Of a stretch of DNA of 64,000 nt, positions 41,561 to 55,100 are shown one piece after another. Source of the DNA: Motacilla alba alba (Eukaryota > Chordata > Aves > Passeriformes > Motacillidae). Position 1 is the first letter of the stretch; each line of letters starts with the position of its first letter. The notes below the pieces were generated by a model, which was given only the letters and a program-made list of their open reading frames with translations, ran no database searches and had not been told where the DNA came from. Where the stretch lies: NCBI RefSeq assembly GCF_015832195.1, contig NC_052046.1, forward strand, positions 37,538,911-37,602,910, written 5' to 3'. A program made the position numbers and the translations under genes.

Positions 41561-43254
41561 AAGGGTGACTTTGACAAGTACTACAAAACCTTCTTGCTGA
41601 GCTCAAAGACTTGTGGAAGTTTATTTCTAGTCTCATCAGTAGTATTTTTGTCCTTTATTTAGAATTCATTTAATTTAGGATGATAAAATGCTTGAGTTTG
41701 TCAAAAATAGAGGAGTGATACTAGAGCACTGGCTCAGAAAAGATACCTTGCTATTTCTGTAACAAGGAAATTACTTGTGCCTTTAGTGTTATCTGTAATT
41801 TTTACTGGTACATCCGTTCACAGACAGAAAGCCATATTGTAACACCCTTGATGTCAAACATAACTAAAGGTAAATGCCAGCATGCAGACAAAATTTTCAA
41901 GCAATATTAAAAATCAGGATTTCTTAACTAAAACACAAACTTATGAGAAGAAGTAGCCATCTCTCTATAAAAGAGCTACCTAGTATAATTTCAGGCTCCA
42001 CTACAATTCGAGCAGTCTTGCATGTAGACAGGAACTCCAAGGATTATGTTAGCAGTAAAGCCTGACCACAGTGGAAATGAGATTCTCTAACAAGCTAATG
42101 CAGATAGAAGATCTCTTACCTCCAAAAGATTTTCAGTCCAAGACTGCAAAAATGATGAGCCAACTTGGCAAAAATGTTCCCTGAGATTTAGCAATAGCTT
42201 CTACTGTATCAGACAACAGGACTAGTACAAATTTACTCAGCTATCAATTGTCTTCAGTCCTCACCATTTTCGTAGAGGATGTTACTGATGACAGCACACT
42301 TTACTCCTCCTCTGAACCACAGAAGGTTTTTTTTTCCCTCTATCTAAACAACTGTTTAGGCAGTGCAAGGTTTTTCCACTAAAGATTTGGGATCAAAATC
42401 AAACTCTAGGCATATTTGATGATAATTTGCTTTCTGACAAGGCCAAAAACAAGAACTTAGCTGGTACTGCACATCCAAAGCTTTTTCAAAACCAGATCAC
42501 TAGTAAGTATTGCATCCTTGTCACACAACTCACAATATGAAAAGTAGACTACAAATAAAACACTCTTTTTAAAAAGAGTATGCAACCATGCACTCGATAC
42601 CACGTTAAGTCTCCAACTATAGCTCAACATCCTACAGAAGAAACCAAAAAGAGTAAATACTTATGGTTTAACACTATTTGCACACCCAAGTTGCATCCTT
42701 AAACAAAAGGATATTAAGTACTCTTAGGTAAGATGAAAAGCATGCTAACTTTTCAGTATATCACAGAAATTTATTTTGTATCTCTTCTTGTTAAGAGTGT
42801 GAAAAGCAGAACTAAAACCAGCCAGTCACACAAACTCTTAAAAATCAAGCACCTGTATCTTAATACAGAGGGATGAAAAATAATTCTGTGCATTTTTTAA
42901 ACTGCTAGCAAGGTGATTGATTACACAATGTGTACTTTAAAAATGCTAAAGTTAATACAACTTACCAGCATTGCTAGAAACATCTCAACTTTAGAAAGCT
43001 GTCTGGAAAAAGCAAGGCAAAAGAAAGACTACACAAAATGTGGGCCCTTTTGCTGAATGAGGCAGAGAATCTGGTGACAACAGACATGGAAGAAGCTGAG
43101 TTTGTCTACCTTTAGCCTTGATCTTTACTGGTAAGACCCATATAAATACCAGATGGAGGGGAGTAAAGAAGGTTAAGCCACTCTTTTAGAGGTATCCAGT
43201 GTCAGGACAACACATGTTTAAACATACTCTTGTATGTTTATTCCAACAGCTATG

Positions 43255-43440
43255 AATCCTGACAAGTGCAGAACAACGTCCACAGAGAACACAGACCCTC
43301 TAGACAGAGCAGGAGGCATCCAAAACCCAACTGGACATTGACTGGGGCAGCCTGCTCTAGGCTGACCCTGCTAAGGATTGAACTAGATTATCTCCTGAAG
43401 TGCCTGCCAATCTATATCATTTCAGTCATAAATATAACTT
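43255..43440 (+). mobile_element. CR1 3' tail fragment
   Basis: 'gcatccaaaacccaactggacattgac', 'gcctgctctaggctgaccctgct' and 'ttgaactagattatctcctgaagtgcc' correspond to the CR1 3' end. Diverged; plus strand. Confidence 0.65.
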
Positions 43441-46400
43441 AAGTACCTTTGATAGATTTTAATATATTAAAAAAGCTAAAGTATGCAGTAGAGGGCTGTT
43501 AACTACTAACATCAACTCCAGTCAATGAGACAGCACTGAATACAAGAAGAGTACATCACATCTGTGTCTGTTTTACTGCAACTAGAGAAAGATCTTTTCA
43601 GAAGTTTCCATGTCATCCTATTATTTCACCTGTAATGACAAACAGTGTTCACTTATGCTATATTTCATTAACATTCAAAACAATTTGCAGGCACTGGAAT
43701 ACATTATGGTACACATACACATCAACTTTTAGCTTCCACAATTCTGTCAACATTAACACTGCTTAACAGGCAAGACAAGGCAATGAGAAAAAGCAGAAGA
43801 GAGCCTTAAGGAATACCCAAGACCTTATTTCTCAGACTAAGGTGCTCTTAGTAATTTTTTGGTTTAGTGTTTTGTTTTTTATTTTTAGCCAAGTTTCCAA
43901 CTAGCATTGTGATATAACGCACATGAATGTCGGGATAAAAAAATAATATATCATCCATGCATCCTGTGGATGGACTGATACCTTTAAAATGACCCTTAGA
44001 GAAAGCACCAATAGTAAAACACAGGATATACTTGCGTTACATCATTAACCAGCATAAACGGAGAAAGAATGAACAAACACAATGCCCCAGAAAAAACTTC
44101 CTGGCAAACCAGCATTCAACTTCTAAAATCAGCTCAATACTGCTGTTTATGAACTCATTATATTACAACTATTTGCACAGTTTTCCACTTAACATGCAAT
44201 TCCATTCTTCAGTTTATCAGATGAAATACACTCTAGAAGATGGACCAGAACAACAGTGCTCTCAAGAGTAAATAAAGCATTCCACTTATGCTCAGGAGAA
44301 TACCCTATTTTTTCCTACGAAGTCCCACTTCCCCTCAAGCTTATAGATCTGCCACTGTTACCAGCATAAATAGGTAATCAAATGCAAGACCTATGTCAAG
44401 ACAACATTTCTTTCAAAAGAGTCCTGCCAACACCACCTTCATTTTCTAAGGAAATTAACGCAAATAATGAATTACCAGACTCAGCAAGAAAGTTTGGAAA
44501 ATAAAGCTTTATCCTTCAAAAATTTTGATAAAGATTCAACTGCTTGAATATCGAGTTGGTATAACTCCCCGTTCTTTTCTGACATTTCTACTGTAATCCA
44601 CCTCCTCAAGGCTGTTTGTGACAGCTTCTTTATCAACCAGACAGAGACGATGTGACATGCCTTTACAGGGGCTTCAGAACTGAATTCTTCAATGCTAAGG
44701 AACAGCTGTATGCAAGCTATAAAAAGAAGTGCAAACACACATATGGGAATGAATTGAAGCAGAAGCAAACTGCCTCAAACAGCAACTGTTGCATGATCCA
44801 TTGTGCAGGTTCAATCATCACTGTTCTGGCTTTCTAGGATTTTTCCCCTGCACACATCAGATCTTGCCTATGTAATTATTCATCAGAGTCTCCACAGACA
44901 GCTCCTGAAGGCACTGTTTTACAGTTGTGTTATACTGAAGTAATTCCATGGTCATCATGCCCATCTGCTTAATCCTTTCTTGCTTGGAGCACCTGTTCAA
45001 CTGAGTACACTTGCATTTTTCCATTACAGTCACCTCTTCAGTGCTGGAGCTACCAAGCACTTCTGAATATATTTGCCTGTTGATTGTAGTTTTGCTTTGA
45101 TACACCACCCTCCATCCTGATGGATGCCACAATGAGAAATTTTAAAACACTGCTGCAATATGATAAAGAAGGAAACGACTGGATAACAGTCCAGTAATAC
45201 CACCTGAGTCAGACATCTCCCAATTACTTCTAGCTTAAGATCTACAACCTGACTTTCACCAAATACCTACCCCAAAACAAAGATATGTCTATTTATAGAC
45301 CCATACCAAGAAGCAAACAATGAAAAATTGAACAAATCAAACATGGCGCTTAATTCTGCTGGTAATTCAATGGACTCTTATTTTTCATATAGAATATGGT
45401 TTTGCAATGTCACAAGGAGGTATGAAGAACAAAGTAGAAACAGTCATGCAACATAACCAGTGGCTCTGGCTTTTGCAGCCTAATCCAGTATTTTGCTGGC
45501 TTAGTAGATGTTGGAGGAGGAGAAACAACACATACCAGAATGAACCACAACTATTCACAAGAGGCCACCTCTGCTTCTGGGAGTTCCACACAGCAGGTCA
45601 GGCACACGAGAGAGCACCATCAGCGCTGCATATTGCACTTCTTCATTCATCTTGTATTAATTCAGCAGAAGATATATAAGAAAAAATGAAGACAACTGAT
45701 ATCTTAACATGAACAACAGCAGCTTATTGCTACTGAAGTGAGGAGCATACAACGGCAGGATCAATAATTTTTTCATTGGTAGAAGGCCCCACAGCAAATA
45801 CAGCTACCTGAAAACCTCAGAGGTCCCATTTTCATCTCCAAACTGGGCAGCGTGACATAAGTTTGACAACTTCAAAAAACACCTGCTACCTGCTTCTCAC
45901 AAATGAGACTGGGAAAAATGCAAAATCCCAGGGTCACCTACAACCCAAGGTAACATAATCCATTTTGTGCCCAAGTATGTGTGATGTGGAGAAAGAAGGG
46001 AAGAAAACACAGGTCTGTGTTTTTTACATCATTTCCAACAATGTTACTGTTACACAGCAGTAGTACTGCAGGTTTCAAAGGTAAATACACTTAGCTTAAG
46101 CAAGTTCCAGAATAAATTGCTTTAAAAAGACATGAAAATATTGAATAGACAGCAGAAGGCTGTGCTCTGGCTACACCTATACAGTACAGTAGGTCACAAG
46201 CACTTCCTAATCATAAAACAACAAAGCAGGAAAACATACTGCAGGTAACTGTCATGAAGCGTACTTTGAGAAAAAGAGCTACAGAGACTGCCAGCTACTT
46301 GCCATCAAGAGCATGCCAAGTGACACTCTCCTTAATATATTGATGCCATTATCCTGGTTTGCTACAGAAATGGACCTTTAGCAGAGGCTATTTTTAATTA

Positions 46401-46964
46401 AGTTATAAAGTTATTACAACACACTGGACTGAAAAGATGTTTAAAAATTCATGCCAGCTTGTCTAGAAGAGGGTGATCAAGTACTTGTTTTATACAATTC
46501 CTTCTTGATGCAACTTGGGGAAAGGATGAGATTGGAGATCTCTCTTAGATATTAGTGAGGAGCCTCTGTGGCAGAACAATCTCAACATTTGGTCACAGAA
46601 GAAGCATTAACTAAGGACATGCAAGAGTTTCATCTGACTACCATACAACTGGAGGTTTTATCCTTCCCTACAATATCAGTCTCTATCCAGGCTTCTGAAG
46701 TTTCTTTTGTACTTGTTCATGAATGGATTCAGCAGCTTGCACAGACAGAGCAAGCTCCTTCAAGCTCACACATTTTATTTGCATAGTTGGATGTTTGCTA
46801 GCCCCACCACTACCTATTTGGTCACTCCAATGCATCAAAATGACTCACAGGATTAAATCTTCAGCAATAAGCTTCTCCTGAGAAAAGTGGGAACCAGAAA
46901 GGGAGAGAAAACAAAACTTTGCCACTAATTCTGTTAGGCCCAAACCATTAACTGAAGTTAGTCA

Positions 46965-47950
46965 TCAAAAAGGTGAGGCTGGACCACAGTGGGTCACCTT
47001 GTCCACCTCCCTGCTCTGGTAGCTTCATTCTAGAGCACTGCTACACAGGATTGCATACAGACGGTTCTTGAGAATATCTGTGAAGGGGACTCCATAACTT
47101 CTCTGGACAGCCAGCTCCAGTGCACAGTCACCTGCACAGTAAAGAAGTTCTTACTCAGGTGGAACTTGCTGTGCATTGGTTTCTACCCATTGCCTCTCGT
47201 CCTATTGCTTTGCACCACAACCTGGCTCTGACCTCTAGACACACTCCCTTCAGGTAGTCATAGACATTGATGGGGTCCCCCCTCAGCTGATTCTTCTTGA
47301 GGCTGAAGAGGCCCAGCTCCCTCAGCCTTTCCCCAGAAGAGTAATGCTCCAGTCCCTAAATCATCTTTGTCACCCTTCGCTGGACCCGCTGCAGGACCTT
47401 CACATCTCTCTTGTACTGAGGAGCCCAGAACTGGACACAGCATTCCAGGTGAGGCCGCACCAGAGCTGAGCAGAGGGGCAGGATCACCTGCCTCAACCTG
47501 CTGGCAATGCTCTTCATAATGCAGCCCAGGATGCCACTGGCCTTCTTGGCCTCCAGGGCACTGCTGGCTCATGGAGAGCTTGCTGTCCACCAGGACCCCC
47601 AGCTCCTTCTCCACAGAGCTGCTTCCCAGCAGGTCACCCCCTGGCCGTGCTGGTGCCTGGGGTTGTTCCTCCCCAGCTGCAGGACCCTGCACTTGCCTTT
47701 GCTGAATTTCAGAAGGGTTCCTCTGTGCCCATCTCTCCAGGCTGCTGAGGTCCTCCTGAAGAGCTGCACAGCCTCTGGGGCCACTCCTCCCAGCTTTGTG
47801 TTGTCAGGGAATCACTGAGGAGACCTCTGGCCCTTCATCCAAGTCATTGATAGATAAATTAAACAAGACTGGGCCCACTATGGGTGGGAGGTACCACTAG
47901 GGATAGACCTCCAAATAGAGCCTGTGCCACTGGTTACAATCCTCTGGGAT
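46965..47950 (-). mobile_element. CR1 LINE fragment, 3' half
   Basis: It starts with the reversed noncoding tail ('ggaccacagtgggtcacctt') and continues through 'ctccctcagcctttccccagaagag' and 'gaactggacacagcattccag'. It reaches the KCRVLQLGRNNP region on the minus strand near 47690 and 'aaacaagactgggcccac' near 47870. Short frames remain, but it is not coding. GC-rich compared with the surrounding intron. Confidence 0.85.
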
Positions 47951-48194
47951 AACACTACAATGGCTAGTTACTAGCAGTCCCACATGAGCAGTTTTAGATC
48001 AACTTAACTCCTTCAATCTAAGGAGAAGAATTTCTTGTTCATCTGAACATACATTTTAAGAATGTATCATGACTACATAAGACAGCAACCATTATGGGTT
48101 GGATCTGCAGACAGTCTAAACTACTACATGGCAAAAATGGTCATGAGGCAGAATGCCCTAGAAGTGCACTTCGAGATTGTCAAGACCAAGCTGT

Positions 48195-48425
48195 ATGGTG
48201 TGGCTGGCATGTAGGGATGGACAGAACACTATAACAGGCTGTCTGCAGAGGTGACAGATGCCCAATTCTTGGAAATATTCAAGGTCAGATTAGACAGGAC
48301 TCACAGCAAACTGAAGATGCCTCTCCTCTTTGCAGAGGAGTTTGACTGACTACATGACCTTTAAAGATCCCTTCAAACCCAAACCGTGCTATGATCCTTA
48401 TTTTTCAGTGCCTTTAGAGGCCACC
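48195..48425 (+). mobile_element. CR1 3' tail fragment
   Basis: 'acactataacaggctgtctgcagaggt' followed by 'tgactacatgacctttaaagatcccttcaaacccaaac' and 'gctatgatcc' is a standard CR1 end on the plus strand. Confidence 0.8.
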
Positions 48426-49489
48426 CACATTACTTCTCTCAAAGGACAGCAGGCAGAGAAGAACACGTAACTATGAAGGTGAAGTTGAAGAACAACTTCA
48501 TGTTCAGTCATGTTTTCCAATCCTCCATAACCCTTCAGGTAGTTACCTGGTTTTCATGACCACTACTATTTACCCACAGAAGGCATAAGCTGCTTAAACA
48601 CACATTCCATTCCTTCCTACTTCCAAGGTCTAAGAGAATTGTCCACATCATATTGCAAGTAAAATAATTTTGAAGCAAAGTGGAGTACACACAGAAAAAG
48701 GGCAGTTAGCTATTATTAAAACACATGAGCCAGAAGCAATACCTTAGCTATTTACAATCCTCACCCTCTCTGCTGTCACTTCTTTTCATGGCCAGGAGTT
48801 CCTTCCTAATCCTCCTGAGATCATCCAGTATAATAGAACACAGAACAATGGACAGAAAATAGGGTACTGTTGACAGAAACAAGTTGCGATCAATTGGTAT
48901 TATTGTTAATTGGCAAAAATGCATGCCTTTCACACACTATCAGCTCACAACTGTGCACAGAAGTATCTGACAGAAGCATTTTTGCCAAAAGTAGTTTTAG
49001 ACAAAGGTATTACAGTTTTTGATGGCCATACAGAAGTCCCTCTCGTGTAAAAGCACATACATATACCTAGTCCTTTGTCTTCCCTCTTTAGGTTACCACT
49101 TCACTATATAATGCCACAGTCACTTCCGGAAATCAGGAAGCTAGAAATAAAGAAGTTATGTGGATAAACAGAGATATTAGAGTCTAACACACCATAAAAT
49201 CTATCAGACTGATACTGCTCCATGAACAGGCTTACTTCAATCTTTACAGCCATTTTCTATCTCCTGACTCATAAGCCACATCTTCCCATTTTTCATCTCC
49301 TTTTAAGCCACATTTTCTCTCCTAATCTACCAAAAGGTGTCCTAACAAGCAAAGAAAGATATTACCCACACCAAGGCACCCTGATCCACAAGACATCATA
49401 CAGCCTGTCTCTAGAAAGTCTAAACAAGGCCAAAACTCAGACATCCTCTCAGAGAGGTGTGCCCAAAACACAATCTGAACCAAAATTCA

Positions 49490-49612
49490 CATTAAAAAAA
49501 AACAACACCAAACCAACAAAAATAAACATGAACCATCCAACAACAACAAAAAAATCCCAAACAAAAAAAAATCCCCAAAACAAAACCCAAACCAAACAAA
49601 AGGCAGAAAACC
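49490..49612. repeat. A/C-rich low-complexity tract
   Basis: Runs of A broken by C and CC, almost without T or G. It explains the long plus-strand open frame at 49222-49647, because stop codons need T. Confidence 0.75.
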
Positions 49613-50329
49613 TCACATCTAAACTGTCACATAAGCAACAACTTTGAATATTTTCTATTTGACACAGACTGGGCTACTGCTGGCCAGTAGCTTGCTTGTT
49701 ATATCTCACCTCTTACACAGAGGCCATCAATTACATCATCATACTAATCACTCCAGTTGTCAAAGGATTGTCATTTGAAACTGCCCTTAAGGATTTTCAG
49801 AAAAGCCTTCTGATCACCCACTACTCTCAAGTGGTTCATGCAAAGGTACATACTTTTAGCTCCCAGAGGACTCTTGAGACTACTTTAAAATCTAAATATG
49901 TGCCTCTAGGCTGATCTCCACCAGGAGAACAAGTTTGGACAGATCACTGTTTATTCTTTTAAGAAGCCAACCTGCACAGAGGAAAAGACAACTAAATTAT
50001 TTTCTCTCAAAAGAACAGCGTCATACAACCCCTAAGAATTAGTAAATATTTAGGTCTACAACCATTAATGAAAAAGTTTGTTGAAAAAGTGCTGACTGAT
50101 TATATGCTCTAAGCATAAAGTAGACTCATAAGGGCAACATACAGTAGCTAGTCATATTATTTGTCCAATTACTATCCCAAATACCTAAAGACTGGAAGAG
50201 TGTCAAAGCAGTGTTACAACTGTTAAAACTGTGCAAATGACTGAACTTCACCTAGAAATGCACTCATAAGAACAGCCAGTAGTTTCATACTGTGCTGGTG
50301 TTTCTGACTCAACCACAGCTGAGTTTACC

Positions 50330-50349
50330 AAAAAAAAAAAAAAAAAAAA
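50330..50349. repeat. Poly-A tract (20)
   Basis: Twenty consecutive A on the plus strand; poly-U on the ELAVL2 pre-mRNA. Confidence 0.9.
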
Positions 50350-51517
50350 GTAACACCCAAACTCTGCCATGCCTCAGCTCTCTGTCCAGTAAATGCATTT
50401 TGTTTTGTGGCAAAAGTGGTAGACAGATGAGTCATTAGGGTCAGTAGGAACTTCAGATCATCTCCAGTCTCAACCCCCCCTCCCCCCAGTAAGATCAGCC
50501 ATGTGGTGAGATTGCTCAGGCCGTTATACTGTACAGGCTGAAAACTCTCCAAGGAGGCAAACACCACCATCCATCTCTGTGGACAGCACACACACTGCCC
50601 AACAGCTCTAGTGGAAAGAAAAGCTTTCCCTCACTCCCTCTCTCTATGACCCAACACAGCTCACTGCCTGCCAGGGCTCAGGGCTTTCTGTCCCTAGCCC
50701 TGCTGGCATCACTGCCAGGTCTGCCGAGTTTTCAAACATTGAAAGTTGCATGGAGTCAAGGACATCTTAGACAGATCAGGAGGCTGATTAGCTTTACAAA
50801 TTCATAAATTTGGGTAACAAGCAAAATTTTGGCACCACTCAAACAATTCATATTGCATTCAGGTACAAAAAGTACCTTCACCTCTTTGCTACATCCATAA
50901 CACTTTTCATGTTTCATGAAACTGAGGGTCTTATTCCTATTTATTAATCGTGCTGCACAATTTCCCAATTTTCCTAAGGAGAATCAACTAACTCTCCAGT
51001 CCATACACATCAAACACGGCAAACGTACCACTCACATTCAAGTGTTTGAAGATGCCCAGGCATTATCATGCTGTTCCTGACTGTACCATTTCACACCCTT
51101 TTGTGTAGGTCAATGTGAAATCCTGCCTGCATGTACTGCATTTGATAGCAGTTTACTCACAGTTATCCTAATTTGGATTGAACACATGAATAACCACATG
51201 TCTACAGCTCTTCCCAATACCCTCACAAGCAGAGGTTTTGAGATGTATGCAGACAAAAACAACACAGCCATCTCAGGTCAAGCAAGTTACAAAAAGATAC
51301 ATAAATCAGATTTTAAAAGGGCAAGGCAACCCCATTTATGAAACAGGAGGATAGCTACAATTAGATGGTCATTAATTTTCAGTATTTTAATAATTGAGCA
51401 AGTAGTACCAGCAGCCACAAAATTTAGGTCCCTGATCTTGGACACTCTTTCAGAACAAAGATTACTCAAGATTGCTATTGAGAAATGTAAGCTAAATTTG
51501 ATACTGCACACTTAAGA

Positions 51518-51618
51518 TTAAAAAAACAAAAAACAACAACAAAAAAACCCAAAAAACCAAAAAAAAAAAACCAACAAAAAAACCTAAAAAAAAACCCCAA
51601 AAAACCCCAACAAAAACT
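51518..51618. repeat. A-rich tract with CAA and CCAAAA units
   Basis: About 100 bases made nearly only of A and C. On the ELAVL2 pre-mRNA this is a long U/G-rich stretch. Confidence 0.8.
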
Positions 51619-51954
51619 ATCAACTCATTTTCTGTTCTTGTGCATTGCTTCAAGCAGCAAACCTGATGCATGCAATCATTCTATGCAATTAACTCCAAAG
51701 ACAGGCGATTTGACTTAGCACTCCTTCAGGAATACCGTCATTCCTCATTTCAGAACACCTAAAAATGTTCAAAACAAGTAACCCTTACTCCACCTGGTTT
51801 CACAACACACAGTATTTGTAAACATCAAGAAAACTGTATCCACAAAAGAAAAACAGATTTTTGCCACAGCAAAAGTCTGCAGTATCTACTACTTTTGTAA
51901 CAGCTAGTTCTACACTTCTAACACTACCAAACTTGCACAGAAAACTGCTTCACA

Positions 51955-52110
51955 GTTTCACAGAATGGTCTGGATTGGAGGCAATCTTCAAATCTTCTAG
52001 TTCCAACACCTGTGCCATCAGCAGTGGTATCTTCCACTAGATTAGGTTGCTCAAATCTTTGCATGTGTCATCGTCATTATACCATTCAACATAGAAACAG
52101 TCACCATCTC
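51955..52110 (-). mobile_element. CR1 3' end fragment
   Basis: 'tttcacagaatggtctggattggaggcaatcttcaaatc' and 'tagttccaacacctgtgcca' are the reversed CR1 tail. Diverged. Confidence 0.65.
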
Positions 52111-55100
52111 AAACATCTAAGTTGCACATGAAACCTTCCACACAAAAGAAAGAAAGCCCAGTTATAATTTCAGCACAATGGCTAGTTTTGTATCATTTAG
52201 CTGCACTGCTGCAGAAGAATTTCAGTACAAGAACCACTTTTCTTATAAAAATAGCCTTTAGCAAAAGACAAGCATGACTCCATTTAATTTTTTTTCAGTT
52301 TGCTCAACTGTTACAGAAAAAATTCAGCTACTCAGTTGGTTAATGAGGCTGTAATTCTCATCTTGCCTACCAACAGCTCAACCATGGATACAGTCCAAGG
52401 CAAGTGCTATTGCTATGCCAAGTTTCACAGTTTAGCTATCGGAATGCAGAAGCAGCTTCTACAGTCTTCTTCACTTTATACAGTTCACTTTGTCAGCAGT
52501 TTTCCAGTTCCCTTCAGAATGTGTGCTCTGGCCAGATTAGCAATAGCAGTTTTAGGTCAGGACCTCAATTTGGGCTTGTAGCTCAAGGTACAAACACGTA
52601 ACAATTAAAAAGTCAAACTCATTAATACACTAATTTCTTCTCTACTGCATGCATGCAGTACACGTATAGTCTGTTACAAGCAGCATATGGTGTTTTAGAG
52701 TTATGACTTTCGTTGTCCCTCTTTTGGAAACAGAAAGCAGCTTCTAATGCTTATTTGGGTGGAAATGAACCACACCAGGATGTCTGATGAGATTTCCACA
52801 CGTGTTACTAGAGGTAAAAATAATACCCTTAATTACAATTATAGAAGGTACTAAGATTTTAAGATTTAAATTTAAAATATTTAAAAGCCTTTCTTAAATC
52901 AACTGTGATAGGCAACCAGTAAGTGTTCACCTCTAGTTATGCTTCCTGGATCAAGAATGGAGATGAACAGCAGACACAGAAAATTTAAATAAATCCCAAG
53001 ATCTTGTTCCACCTTTAAACTGGGCTGGGTTAATGCCTATAAAATTTAATGCTAATGGATAATAAAAACAGAGGTCACAGCATTAATGTTCCAGCATTTC
53101 AAGAGGACAAACAAAATGGATGGCACTGAAACAAAGACTTCATTACAAAAATAAAATGGAAACAAACAAAGTTCCTATGCTACCATTCCTTAAATATATT
53201 GCCCATTCCAGTTCAATGGCTATGTATGCATAAGCTCAAAGCAACTTCAGAAATCAAAATACCCCATTAACAATCTTCTCCTTTGCCAAGACAGAAGGTC
53301 GCAATACCGACTCTCTCCTGCATCCATCTTCCTTTCTCTATTAAAGAGAAACACTCTTTACTAGACCAGACATATAAGGGACCACCTTCTTCTCCTCCTC
53401 CTCACCACTTTGCACACACTTCTCACAAGGTCACCTCAAGCAGCGGTGCAAGGAGCCTTAACTACTTCTGTAGGTAAACAAGTACATTTTCGCCCCACTG
53501 GTTCCATGAGCTATCAAAAACTATCTCACCATTCAGCACACCTTTCTCCAAAGATGCTGCTCAAGTCCAGGCATAGCTGTTCCTGCAGCATGTAAGGGAT
53601 AAGACCATAACTTTAAGAATGCATTCAGAAAATAAGTTAATCGCAAGTAAGATTTGGAGAAGTTCTCCACTTTGGTACTGAAACTAAAAATCACATGCCA
53701 CAAACACAAAACTAGAAGCAGCAAGCTTATAAGGCCAAGTTTGAAGAATGGGCAGACAAACCCTTGCCCTTTTTCTGGTCTTTACATATTTTATTCATAA
53801 ATTTTGTTATCTACCCCACCAAGTCTACCCCAGGGAACCACTTCTTGAAGGCACTTTATAGTTATATTATTAACATCAGACACTACCATGACATACATCC
53901 TTAGCCAATTTTTTTTACATTAAGGTATTTTAATATCAAGCTTTCCATAATATTGCACAAAAACAGCCTCTTGGACACCAAGGCCGATTGTCCAAATCCC
54001 AGTATATGGAGAGACAAGTCTAAAGCTCAGGACTCTCAGAAGCAGATCTATCCCTAAAAAAACCTCAGGTACCATAAATGTGAATTTTTGGAATGTATCT
54101 ACTACTCATTTAGGAATTAGAGACAAAGCCAGCTCAAGAAGCCCATTTCAAATGTTTATTCCCCATTACATGCAGATACAGTCTGAATAACTGCAAAACC
54201 CACTAAAATCTCTACCTCTTCACGCCAATGCAGCTAGGTGGAAATGGCACAGAGCATCCAAACTATCTTCTGACATGACGCCTCCTGTACCTCCTTGCAG
54301 GTAATACTGCACGAATTTTCATCAACATAAATAATAAACAACAGGCCATTAAAAAAAAAAACCACAGAAAAGATGGCTCAAACCAACCTTTCTAGTATGC
54401 AATTCTACTTCTGAAAAAATACATAATAACAGTATTGCAAAACACAATCATCAGGGACATGACTGGTAGAGAAGTTCAATTTACATTACCTTTCTCTTTC
54501 ATGGCTGAATCTCCTTCTCTCAACCCTTATAAGAGGAAGTGACTAAGGCATTTGCCGCTAAATACTTATTTGAATTTCCAAGAAAAATTCTGTTCATCCA
54601 TTCTGTAAAACAAATCCTACTAACTTCTTTTCTGACATCAAGATTTAAGGCACAGAAGAACATCAATACTCCAGCCATCACTCAACAGCAGTTTTAGTCC
54701 ATAAAAATACATAAAGTTTATTCAGGTAAATCCAGAGCAATCTGAAAGCAAATGCAATCAGCACAGACTTACAGAAAGGCTGCTCAACACATCACAGCGA
54801 ATATTCCAGGACACCCTGAGCACTCCTTCCTACCTCTGTGTAGACTGCCTCACAACCTATCTGAATGCTAAAGTGTTCCCTCTTTTGCCAGTACTTAGGT
54901 AGTAAGTATTCACAAGACTGCATATGCACACTTCATAGTATGTTATGGCAATTCAGTTACCTTCCATTGTATAATGCTTTCCTTCTACCTCTACTCCACA
55001 CTCAGATGAAGAAGTAAGAAATGAGTCTTACATCATTAACACAATCCGTGTTTCCACTACCTCAGGTATTTTCTAGTTTCTGCATCATTTGGGCAGCCGC

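Noticed and set aside
49222..49647. A 141-codon ATG frame in AT-rich intron
   Set aside because: Its second half is the A/C-rich tract, which cannot form stop codons. The sequence is mostly Lys/Thr/Asn/Pro, without a domain.
52643..52660. An 18-base perfect palindrome TACTGCATGCATGCAGTA
   Set aside because: Alternating GCATGC makes it likely by chance in a window of this size, and it has no extended arms.
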